From the NCBI GenBank assembly GCA_027627225.1, contig CM051030.1, positions 21,978,605 through 22,042,604 of the forward strand: a stretch of 64,000 nt of DNA, in the 5' to 3' direction. Below are positions 54,731-64,000 of this stretch, one piece after another; the stretch's first letter is position 1; every line of letters starts with the position of its first letter. The translations under genes were made by a program, and so were the position numbers. This stretch comes from Congeria kusceri (lineage: Eukaryota > Mollusca > Bivalvia > Myida > Dreissenidae). The notes under the pieces were generated by a model that was not told where the DNA came from, did no database searches, and saw only the letters and a program-made list of their open reading frames with translations.

Positions 54731-56985
54731 GTATGTACTAATCTTGTTACATATATAAAACGGTATTTTTAATGGTATGTATTAAATATGGTTTATCATC
54801 TGGCTTTTCTCGGAACACTGGCCACTGGAAGAACCTACCTCGATGTCCTTATTATTTAAATTTATTTATATATTTCATTGTGCTATATATCAATGCCATG
54901 ATGTCAGAATTAAATAGTATGTCATTACCAAAAGCACCTGTATACTGAGATTACATGCACTATATTAAATGTATTAAACATTGTAGTTTATGGATCATTG
55001 CAGTAACTTGAATAACTTAAGTTTTATGTCTATGTTATAATATTTACAAGCGATTTACACAATACTATTATTTATATTAATAAAGTAAAATTTGTAAATA
55101 ATATGATGAATTGCTGCCCTCTGATTAATATATAAAAGCTTAACAAAATATACACCAAATAGTTACGTCAAAATTATAAAAGGCACATATACATGTATAA
55201 ACAACAACTTATTTGCAAAATCAAGAACAATCCACTTTTACTTTACTGTCCGAAATGTAAACATACCCGATAACCAGTCCATTTGACACATTAAAGACAC
55301 AAAATTTCACACTCCATATATCAGCAAGATAATTCTTTAATTAACTGTTGTGCATGCTGCTTTTACGAGAAATTGCAAGCAATCATATTTAATTAGACAA
55401 GCAAGACAAGAGACCAGACAAATATTAAGACTTGTACAGTGTACATCGTTTAACACTTAAATGTTACTGTTTCTGCATTTTCCAGAATTGTCAATAACTA
55501 AATGAAAACGGGTCAGATAAGAATATCGAGAAAAATGATTTGAGAACCATTAGCAAAAAACGCACATCCACTACCCAACTCATACTTTAGTTAGCCCATT
55601 GCACTAACCGATGTTTTAAATAAAAATTAATCCTATCCCCCTTTGCGTATTGTTTAGACACCTTAATTGTCAAACCTATCACAACAGTATGGTCTTCATC
55701 CGTACAAGTTCTCAGGTTAGCGCTTTGGGCCATCACGGCCCTCTTGTCAAATAACTTGAAGTCAGTAGAACTAAGTTGAAACAAATTAATATATTATGTT
55801 CATGACTCTTAACCACTTAATATGATATATTACTCATGGTAAAACAATTGACCTTTCGACTTAATCACATCATGAATTGTTAAGGCTGCTTCAACTTCAA
55901 TATTATATCATCATGTTGCACCCAAAGAATGTCCTGTGTTGGCCACACTAAAGGATCATTTGATCTCATTTGATTGAACCATCAAAAAGCGAGTTATGAA
56001 TGGTACCTACGTTACTCTTTTATAATGTTGTTGGCAATAGAATTATGTAAAAACATATTTCGTTTAATATACCCTATACCCTATGTTGACAATTTTAGAA
56101 AATTTTATTGTAAATATGAAATTATTCAATTTATGATGCAAATCCATATTCCATTAGTAAGTAACATTTTCTTTATATTTGCAAGATCTGTGTCCACATT
56201 ATATATTATATTATATATGCATACTTACCAATTTTTGTAACAATCAATGTAAAATTGTGTTTTGATAACAATCTTGCAGAGTCGTATGATATTAAATTTA
56301 ATCTATTTAAAAAAAATCTGAGGTATCATGCATTTCTGATAAGGCATGCTACGCATTTATAAGCTGTTAAATATTCAGACTGATTGTATTTACATAATAC
56401 GTAACCAACTGCATTTATAAGCTTAACTAAATCGTTTTTGTAATCATAGCAAAACTCTTTACCCAAACTTTTAGATACCAAGTTTTCATCGGTCAGTACA
56501 TAACATGATAGCCCTCCATTATTTGTTTTCCTAAGGTTCACCACAAGTACTTTGTGAACTTGATGACGTCATGCAAAAACAATGGCGTAATAGCACATAC
56601 ATATAATACTTTTACAAAATGTCGATTTAAGCTGTAACATAGATATCGGTAACATATGTATGGCAAAACGATACAATGATAAATACAGACAATCTGTAAA
56701 CAATTAATATATATTTTTGACAGGTTTTGCAACCTAGAAATTTGACGGAAATTGTGACTTAAAAAAACAACATTTTACGAATTGTATTTTGTTCTCAACC
56801 ACGTAACATATATATTGAGTTTATATATAACACTCCAACATAAACAAATGACTGACTAACTTTGCAGAAGAAAATATAAGAAAAGGTTGTTAAACTAAGT
56901 ACCCATCAATTACTATATATGTATGACCTCTTTTAAACACAAAAGTAACAGCTTTTTACTTATAGTTTATAATTTATGGATGCAT
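54731..56985. other. Possible long intron, AT-rich
   Basis: A repeat terminus (CTCAGGTTAGCGCTTTGGG, CCATCACGGCCCTCTTG) lies at 55709-55748, the same 3' end as at 5390 and 60804. The minus-strand frame 56326-56544 (72 codons, TNNGGLSCYVLTDENLVSKS) has gene-like composition but no family or splice support. A CRE palindrome (GATGACGTCATG) is at about 56561. Confidence 0.4.
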
Positions 56986-56990
56986 ATAGA

Positions 56991-57134
56991 GAATATTAGG
57001 TTAGTGTCTTTGTTTACTTGAATTTATCCGATGAGTTAAAGAAAGGTTTACACGGCGAGGCTTGCCGAGCCTTGTAAGCCTTTCGGAGACGAGTCGGATA
57101 AATTAAAGTACACAAAGACACTAACCTAATATTC
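56991..57134. mobile_element. Short hairpin element, 23-bp perfect termini
   Basis: GAATATTAGGTTAGTGTCTT (start of 56991-57013) is an exact inverted match to 57112-57134, and pairing continues for about 40 bp (TTTATCCGA / TCGGATAAA). A GC-rich loop (GGCGAGGCTTGCCGAGCC) lies in the middle. It looks like a miniature fold-back element. Confidence 0.85.
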
Positions 57135-57139
57135 TATTT

Positions 57140-58430
57140 ATCCTACCATATTTTTATTTATTTATTTTATGTTTAACAAACACAATATTAGCGTTTAATT
57201 ATTTGAAACAATTCTCAAAAACGCATTAAATTTACTGAATCTAACCTTGCGTAGTAATACGGAATATATTCATGATGTATCCGCCACTCAAAGTTGTCCG
57301 AACCAATTCAATGCAAAACGCAGTGTAACAAGATAAAAATCGCCTTATGCTTCGTTTCAAATATGTTCACCATGCCAAATGCTACACGCTACAGCAGATA
57401 AAAGAAGGTTTTATTCAAATGCAAGTCCGTGTTTCGACCAAACTGTTCAACAACAAAAAACCAAAATGGCTGGCAATGTTAACTTTCCAAAAGTGTATAT
57501 GCAGGATTTATCTTCGTCGAGATTTTTATTATATATACCATGGACATAATATTAAAACGTGATAATGTAATTTTATCATGGACACCATGCGGGCTCTCAA
57601 AATTGCGCATGCGCAGTATGAAATAGATTCCCCGCATGCAGCTTTTTTGCATTTATGGGTTAGGTACAAAATAAATGGATAAAATATTCACGTATGCACA
57701 AGGTAAAACCTCGTCAGCATTGTTCAGGGAAAGTATCTAATTGATCGAGATCAACAAAATAGAAATCGCCGGTAAAAACGCACTTATTTGGATGGGGTGG
57801 CGGATTTAGGCAAGTGGCGGATTTAGGCACTGCGCCAGTACCGTTCCCTTTAATGACACTATGAAAACGTACTTAAAATATGTTTGAACATACTCGTTTT
57901 AAAAACACATTGAATATGAACAAAATATCGATCTTTATTTTCCAAATACAAAATCTGTAAAATCTCACTTTTGCTAACAAATGATAGCACTCAAAACAGG
58001 TCAACCATAATGATCTCACTTAAAAAACAAGCGTCGTTCAATACCGTTTTTTGTCTTTATTTGGGTTATGACATCATCTAAGGCTGGTGCACTCGCTATT
58101 GTTCTTTACAAACTTAAAGTGCAATCTATTTTAATCTCAATTTTTGTGAAATAATACTCAGTTTAAGTTTAAAAAATCGAGTGAATATCAATGGAAAATG
58201 GGTACTAGCACTGCTGTTAAACACAATACCAGAATTTGAAAGTAGCGCACTAAAAGAGTGATTGTTTTGCTAATTTAACATAATTGTGTGGCTTGAATTT
58301 ACTGAATGACGATGTCTGCATAGAAGCATATATTTCCAGATTGTCAGGATACCGAACACGCTTTTATTCTAGAGTAACTTGTGAAAAAAAGTATCTGAGA
58401 TAAAATTGTTTATGAACAATAATGGACTTC
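57140..58430. other. No gene recognised
   Basis: AT-rich, with a short direct repeat of GTGGCGGATTTAGGCA near 57798-57832 and a CG-containing patch GCGCATGCGCAG at about 57605. A 71-codon plus-strand frame at 57347 is not supported. Confidence 0.45.
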
Positions 58431-58437
58431 CCATTTT

Positions 58438-58790
58438 TGGCTTACCTGAGCACAAAGTGCTCGTTGAGCTATTGGTATAGGGGACCTTTCCGGCGTCATC
58501 TGTATGCCGCCAACAATTTGGACCGCAATCAGGATAAAGATTATATTTTTATTGAATCTTGACCAGACTTGCACAGTTTGTGTATGACCATAAAATCTTG
58601 GACGGGGTAGATAATGAGCCCGATCGGACCAGGACCACCAGAGTTATTGTCCCTGTTTTGCCCGAAAATCATCTATTCCTGAATAACGCACTTGGTAAAG
58701 GGAGAGAAATGCAGTATCAGGAAGATAAGTGTCATAGATGTGTTATTTCCCTTTGCAGGCTGTTCACAAATATAACCCAGATAGTAGTCT
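58438..58790 (+). repeat. Dispersed bivalve-type repeat, 5' portion
   Basis: GGCTTACCTGAGCACAAAGTG, CTCGTTGAGCTATTGGTATA and GGGGACCTTTCCGGCGTCAT match 60418-60804 closely at its 5' side. A 90-codon frame inside is part of the repeat. Confidence 0.8.
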
Positions 58791-58799
58791 GCTTATCAG

Positions 58800-59005
58800 T
58801 AAAATCAATACATCACTCTGAGTCAATATGATACTGCTATTTTAGATCAGCATCATTACACATAGTAGCCCATGTATAGCCTGCTTCTGACCTATATTTT
58901 GGCTATGTGTGCAGCTGTAAAATTTTCCACTGCCTGTCTTGGCATCCAGTCAGGGAAAAGATGTAAACAACAATAAATAACTGAAATTCATGTTGTAAAC
59001 AAGCA
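58800..59005. other. Unassigned spacer
   Basis: About 200 bp between the repeat and the hairpin element, with no features recognised. Confidence 0.4.
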
Positions 59006-59010
59006 AAAAT

Positions 59011-59348
59011 GAGTAAGTCAGTCCAAAAGTTACATGATTAAATGATACTGAATAAGTTACAAACTGAACAGTCCAAAATCTACAGAAAAAAATTAACCCT
59101 TCCAGACACTAGATCATATGATATAAATCCTATATTCTGATTGCTTGTTTACATTGTTGTTGTTTCTGGGTTTATGCCACAGAAGGACTATAAACCTAGA
59201 AACATCAATAATGTAAACAAGCAATCAGAATATAGGAATTATATCATGTGATTTGGTGCCTGAAAGGGTGAATTATTGTCTGTAGTTTTTTGGACTGTTA
59301 GTAACTTATTCAGTATCATTTAATCATGTAACTTTTTGACTGACTAAC
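59011..59348. mobile_element. Long fold-back element, about 340 bp
   Basis: Arms of about 165 bp are inverted copies: GAGTAAGTCAGTCCAAAAG with the complement of CTTTTTGACTGACTAAC; TTACATGATTAAATGATACT with AGTATCATTTAATCATGTAA; GATTGCTTGTTTACATT with AATGTAAACAAGCAATC. The centre is at about 59180. No coding capacity. It is the longest near-perfect hairpin in the window. Confidence 0.92.
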
Positions 59349-59444
59349 ACATTTGAATTGGGATTTTGGAAACTCAAGTATTTATCTTACATGATTTTTG
59401 GAGCTTATTTATTATTTCCGCTTAATTGAAAAATACTTCCACAC

Positions 59445-59815
59445 TGTTTTGACTAAATTGGTGTGATAATGAGTAAGTTTTTACACAAATCAACTTAAAG
59501 GTTGTATAGTTATATATAATTTAATCTGACAATGTTTATAGTTGTATGGTTCTTAATGTTAACAATGAGTATTCCTATATAACCTAGACAATTTCCTGTC
59601 TCCTAAGAGTACATTTGGAAAGTTTGTCTCTGTGAGTGTCATTGACTAAAAATTGGAGCGATAATTATTTAGTTTTTGCACAAAACAACTAAAAGGTTTT
59701 ATAGTTATTTATAATTCAATCTGACAATGTTGATAGTTGTATGGTTGTTAATGTTAACAATAAGTATTCCTATGTAACCTAGACATTTCCCATCTCCTAA
59801 GAGTACATATAATGG
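59445..59815 (+). repeat. Two-copy tandem duplication, about 193-bp shift
   Basis: GACTAAATTGGTGTGATAAT to CTCCTAAGAGTACAT is repeated from 59644 with mismatches (AATCTGACAATGTTTATAG / AATCTGACAATGTTGATAG; GTTAACAATGAGTATTCC / GTTAACAATAAGTATTCC). Confidence 0.9.
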
Positions 59816-59994
59816 CGGTCAGTTAACCAGTTAACACTTTTTCTGGACAAACTAAGCCGATCTAAGCGGTTTATCAGTACCAAGTGCACAAAATTATGCC
59901 AGTAAATGACAACTACCCTACTTGAATCAGAGGTATGAGGAGAATGGGCTTAGAAATTATTTCATGACCAATCCCCACACAAGTTATGTGGCCG

Positions 59995-60075
59995 GGCTGG
60001 GGCTCGAACTCACGAACCTGTAATTGAGAGTAAAGCGCTCTACCAACTGAGCTATACCGTATTACGGGCCCGCAA
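59995..60075 (-). repeat. tRNA-derived SINE head
   Basis: On the minus strand TAGCTCAGTTGG (perfect A box) lies in TATAGCTCAGTTGGTAGAGC, followed by a B box within GTGAGTTCGAGCCCCAG. A D arm can be drawn. The acceptor and T stems do not pair well and the sequence continues into a non-tRNA body toward 59820, so a SINE is more likely than a functional tRNA. Internal RNA polymerase III promoter boxes are intact. Confidence 0.7.
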
Positions 60076-60084
60076 AGCCATAAT

Positions 60085-60415
60085 AATCTACTTGGTTTCA
60101 TACATTTATATGGTGCCATTATAACGATATTTAGGAATTTTTCGTAGAGTGTAGTAACGATAGAGTGTCACTGTATGTACCAGTTTCGATACCCTTAAGG
60201 GTTTATCATTGCTTATGGACTTCGTTGAAAACACATTAAAAACATTTTTGAAAACGACAATACAGAACAATATGTCAATCACTGATACGCAAAGTTGAAC
60301 TGACATCAAATCGGTCTGTGTACTGGTGTTAATGAATAATTTATTATTTTAATTCAAACATATGCCGGTATGTGAAAAAAAGATGGTAGTATCCAATCAT
60401 AAGCTCTTTATGTAT
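60085..60415. other. No gene recognised
   Basis: AT-rich sequence between the SINE and the next dispersed repeat. Confidence 0.5.
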
Positions 60416-60417
60416 TT

Positions 60418-60804
60418 TAGCTCACCTGAACATGAAGTGCTCGGTGAGCTATTGGTATAGGGGACCTCTCTGGCGTCATCCATCGTCAGTCGTCAGTATG
60501 CCGTCAACAATTTGGATTGTTACCGCGATAAAGACTACATTTTTGATTCAATCTTGACCTAACTTGCACCGTTTGTGTATGACCATAAAATCTCGGATGG
60601 GGTTGGAATTGAGCAGATCACACCAGTAACACCAGAGTTATTGTCCCTTGTTCATGCAAAAAAGTGCACACATGCCCTTTTCCAACGTATAGACTTTATT
60701 TTTCACCCACTATTAACCAAACATTCACAATTTGTGAATGACTATCAGATCTCAGTAGACGCGAAAAATGGGTGAGCGCTTTGGGACATCGTGGGCCTCT
60801 TGTT
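60418..60804 (+). repeat. Dispersed bivalve-type repeat, complete copy
   Basis: Starts TAGCTCACCTGAACATGAAG with a small hairpin (TAGCTCACC / GGTGAGCTA) and ends GGTGAGCGCTTTGGGACATC, GTGGGCCTCTTGTT. It is 387 bp. The ending also closes the repeats at 5390 and 55748. It has no coding capacity of its own. Confidence 0.85.
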
Positions 60805-60988
60805 AGACATTTGCTTCACTTTGTAAAAACCTTTTTTGTCATTTTCAGTTTTCCTAAGCAGTTTTTGTACATTTCGTATCTCACGGAAATTCCCTTTTAA
60901 CCTTTAATTGTGCTTATTTACATTTCTAATTGAATAATGTCCAATTATGTTGTGAAATTTTTTAAGTAGTTCTTTTTGACGACTTATT

Positions 60989-61351
60989 TTATGCAGTCAG
61001 CATTTGTTGTGTCTGTCTTTCATATTTGATAGTCTGGTAGTTCAGCAGATTGGCCTCTTTTAACAGGCTATTTTCATGGTCAGTCTGTATATAATTAGCT
61101 GTGGAAAATACGCCCCTGGTTTCTTTTAACATTGCCACTTTGTATATCACTTCAGTGGCAAATGATTGGGCTTCTTCTGTCACATTCTCCAAATGATGAT
61201 TTTCCTTTACAAATTGTTTCATGGGCTGTGGTGGGGTGAAGGTTTTACTCAACAGCTCTGATACACTTTTTGCATCAGCTTGTTTTTTTCCACTGTATTT
61301 TGTTTTTCTGATCACATACCCGTGATATTTTGCTTTTGAGCGACTTAACAT
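60989..61351 (-). other. Unrecognised 120-codon open frame
   Basis: Minus-strand frame from MLSRSKAKYHGYVIRKTK to QQMLTA. It is basic at the N-terminus and helical later (EEAQSFATEVIYKVAMLKE). The run GVFSTANYIQTDHENSLL has a vague likeness to the hAT C-terminal motif (F-S-x-M-x-x-I-x-T-x-x-R-N-R-L) but lacks the basic residues. A frame of this length is above expectation in AT-rich DNA. It may be a TE-derived relic; a hAT end in the same orientation lies 1.4 kb upstream. Confidence 0.35.
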
Positions 61352-61382
61352 TCACATTGCTATTAAGGTTTGTATCAAGCTG

Positions 61383-61616
61383 TTATAAAACAGTCAAAAT
61401 GTGATGTGAATTTCTTCCAATGCTTTCAAGAAACGAGTTAATCTCAAGGATAAGTCTGTTTGAAAGAGTGTGTTCAATGTTTAATTTTATATTCTTCCCA
61501 TTTTGCAGATCATACTTGGTTATGTTCAATCTGTTGTTCACAGAATGGTCCTGGGAAGTCGGCCATGGTCTGTGATTGCCAGCCCGTCCTGAAAAGACCA
61601 ATGAAATTATCATCAA
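61383..61616 (-). other. Unrecognised 77-codon open frame, adjacent to the previous
   Basis: Minus-strand frame MMIISLVFSGRAGNHRPWPT to NSHHILTVL, just upstream of 61351 in the same direction. It could be an exon of the same relic. No domain recognised. Confidence 0.25.
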
Positions 61617-61649
61617 ATATGCTGTTAATTGTTATAATCTGAATATTAT

Positions 61650-62735
61650 TTGTTTAACCCTGTTCTTAACACACAAAAAAACAAGTCAACAAACATTTAT
61701 GGACCCTTCACATGAGAACACCATGAATCATTTATTTAGTTTATGTATATTTTGGGTTCTGTATGATAACTGTAAGCATTATTAAAATTCATGATTGATG
61801 TTTATAATTTAAATGAATTCATTCCATGTTTAATAATAAGACATTTGAAATTATATTTTTGATTAAGTTATTTACTTCACAGTTCTATATTCGTTGTGTA
61901 TATGTCCCAATACTACTAGTAAGTCACCATGGTTATGATTTTTGCAGAACTGCATGTTGAAAAGTTACTTAACTGATGTACATGTAAAAATGAAGTCACT
62001 TATAAATATCGATAAAAATAATTATCTACCGGTAGCTATATTTATTCAAAATGTATTACCTTTTCTTACATATCCTGTATTAAATGCGTAATTGATTTAT
62101 TTTACAATTTACAGGAAGAATTTATCTGAACGTGCTGTTTTTTGTGGATATATTGGAAATTGCAAATGGCGGCTGGCGTGTTTTGGGGATTTTCTGAAAT
62201 TGTCAAATTAAATGCGGTCAGTTTAGTTACGTTTGTTTCTATAGTTACTATATGTTTTAGTTACTATAGAGATCATAAAATATATTAAAGTGATTTTGTT
62301 TTGGAACTTTTACAACTACCTGTGCCTTTGAACTAGGAGAATTTAAGCGCGACAAACCTCACAAAAAGAAAATAGTAAAGATTTTTTATATTCTAAATTG
62401 TTAACTGTGAAAATGATATATTTTTATTTTTCTACTGATATATTTGACTTACTATACTGCAGTGACTGTGTGAACACCTTAAACACATGATCATTAGATG
62501 ATATGATTCTTGAAGTTAGATAATCATTGTATTGGCAATTGGTCTATTGCCTCAAATAAAGTACTAACGGATGGTAATACGTGTTTCTCTCCTGATGATG
62601 TCTCTGGATTTTCATTATTCCTATACTAAAGTTTAACCAAAAAATGGAAAACTTCTATCAATTAGAGTTACTTGATTGTCACAGCAAATGTTCATTTAAA
62701 TTTCACAATATTTGAATGATGAACACAAGAGTCAG
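61650..62735. other. No gene recognised
   Basis: AT-rich; chance frames only. Confidence 0.45.
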
Positions 62736-62740
62736 ATTTC

Positions 62741-62928
62741 TTAGGGCAATTGCTGAGTCGCTATGGTATTTTTCTGGCCCTTGAATTTGTCAACCAATAG
62801 CTCAATATCTTCCTCTGTCAGGCGTCTTTGGTGGTGGGAAATCCTCATAGTGGCATCTAGATGACCATAGGTTAGCCGGTTTCTCTTCTTAGTATGTATA
62901 GTGGCCATTATTGAGAAACTTTTTACCC
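62741..62928 (-). pseudogene. hAT transposase C-terminal (dimerisation) fragment
   Basis: The minus strand reads VKSFSIMATIHTKKRNRLTY, then GHLDATMRISHHQRRLTEED before TAA. F-S-x-M-x-x-I-x-T-x-x-R-N-R-L followed by L-D-x-x-M-R-I is the hallmark of the hAT C-terminal dimerisation domain. Nothing of the catalytic core is recognised upstream, so the fragment is truncated. It could also be the end of a host gene domesticated from hAT; no exon context supports that. Confidence 0.75.
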
Positions 62929-62934
62929 TATAAT

Positions 62935-63860
62935 ATGGCTATGAAAATGTGGTGCACATTATACATTGTAACAGTAAATAATTTAAAGGTGTTTTTTTTT
63001 TCTATAAAAAAAAATCGTAATCTATTCATTATATTTTGTTCATTATTAATTCATAATGTTTTTTAAACACTTAAACACTGCACTATAATATATTGCAAAA
63101 ATATTTCTAATTAGAACAAACAATTATATCCTTTAAAAACGCGATTCGAATAATATAATCTGTTAAAACTAAAGAATTACCTGAACAAAACAAGCGCTGT
63201 AGTTAGAGCATCAATGCATAAGCGTTCAAAGGGAAATATCAAGGATTAAACATTTCAAATGGTTGTTTTGTTGCATTGGATAAATTGGATATTTAATTTC
63301 GGGCTGACATACTATACATTGTCTTGATTATTTATAGGATTTAATTATATTTGGATAAATACGTGTTTCATGCATGTGTGTATTTGAAATTTACTAAGTG
63401 TAAATTACGTTTTGATTTAATTAGTTTAATATTTCAAAATATCATCATTAAACAAAAACGGACAAATACCCGCAAATGAAAACAAAGAGCACCATGGTCA
63501 CACGCGTTGGTCATGACCTTTGGCTTTCAATGGGAGTAGCGTAGTAAAGGGCTAGATTGCAGTTATGAATGGAAACTATCCAGTTAGAACCATACGAATT
63601 TGACGATCTTTAGTTTATTTGAAAGATAATTTTATTGTCTTTTAATACATGTACATTTAGTTATTTTTTGAATAAGACATGAGTATTTTATTACGAAAAA
63701 AGTCTCACTGGTACTGGAATTTCCCTGATCTCCTGATTAGTTATCGGATTATCTGCGATAAGCAGGGGTTGCTACAATATATATATTTCTGACCTACCGC
63801 CCGGCCTTTATGAGCATGAGTCGCGGGAGGGTAACAAATAATATTTCAATTTCGGCCAAA
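62935..63860. other. No gene recognised
   Basis: AT-rich sequence, some poly-A/T runs. Nothing supported. Confidence 0.45.
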
Positions 63861-63874
63861 CCATAATATGGTTA

Positions 63875-63949
63875 TATAGGCAACTTTGACATGCCCTTCT
63901 GCCCTTCTAGAATGAACACTAGACAAGAAGATTGTCAAAGTTGCCTATA
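63875..63949. repeat. 17-bp perfect inverted repeat near the right edge
   Basis: TATAGGCAACTTTGACA (63875-63891) and its exact inverse (63933-63949) enclose about 40 bp. GCCCTTCTGCCCTT inside the first and GGGCAGAAGGC just after the second extend the symmetry. It may be the end of a transposon continuing outside the window. Confidence 0.75.
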
Positions 63950-64000
63950 AGGGCAGAAGGCGTAGCACTTGACCTGGAAAAATGACATTTTAAGCGCAGT

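Overview
This window is AT-rich, intron-bearing animal DNA from a repeat-laden genome. The repeats point to a bivalve-like mollusc: dispersed elements that begin TAGCTCACCTGA and end GGCCCTCTTGTT, units ending GACAGCTCTTGTT, SWIM/YqaJ gene remnants, tRNA-derived SINE heads, non-LTR, tyrosine-recombinase and hAT fossils. The species cannot be fixed from sequence alone. Most open reading frames are chance frames in repeats; real coding material is small, split into exons and often decayed.

The core of the window (about 7-28.5 kb) is a cluster of immunoglobulin-superfamily receptor genes. Copy 1 (7062-11447, + strand) has three Ig exons, one fibronectin-III exon, a transmembrane exon and short tail exons. 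All ectodomain and membrane exons are phase 1-1, have lengths divisible by three (315, 297, 294, 312, 147) and are open. Its last exon carries two spaced tyrosine motifs (YESL and YEMI, nine residues apart), an ITAM-like arrangement. Two middle tail exons are damaged, but joining the membrane exon to the exons at 11129 and 11360 keeps the frame open to the stop. Copy 2 (22838-28445, + strand) is an exon-by-exon paralogue with an extra N-terminal V-like Ig exon, a 132-bp in-frame duplication inside one Ig exon and a further Ig exon, but with many stops and frameshifts. A third, minus-strand V-like Ig exon (20639-20995) lies just outside one arm of a large imperfect inverted repeat (17450-17975 / 20060-20582). 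A plus-strand terminal exon with a polyadenylation signal lies just inside the other arm. Isolated phase-1 signal-peptide exons at 44071 and 54679 may belong to further receptors whose bodies lie in long introns or outside the window.

Mobile DNA fills much of the rest. A roughly 3-kb internally deleted non-LTR retrotransposon lies in the 3' untranslated region of copy 1. A 352-bp hAT-type MITE with 8-bp target duplication lies in one of its introns. A 742-bp TIR element is nested in another repeat at 34 kb. A tyrosine-recombinase fragment lies at 44.8-45.0 kb, a hAT transposase C-terminus at 62.7-62.9 kb, and long hairpin elements at 57.0 and 59.0-59.3 kb. A broken SWIM/YqaJ nuclease gene (47.8-49.7 kb) converges on an unrecognised minus-strand gene (52.0-50.6 kb).

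Left to right: 0-7 kb satellite, minisatellite and tandem repeats; 7-14.5 kb Ig receptor copy 1 with LINE; 15-22 kb CRE cluster, inverted repeat and minus-strand Ig exon; 22.8-28.5 kb Ig receptor copy 2; 28.5-47 kb mostly repeats, minisatellites (21-, 33- and 36-bp periods) and gene-poor DNA; 47.7-52 kb SWIM/YqaJ and its convergent neighbour; 52-64 kb dispersed repeats, hairpin elements, SINE and hAT remnants.
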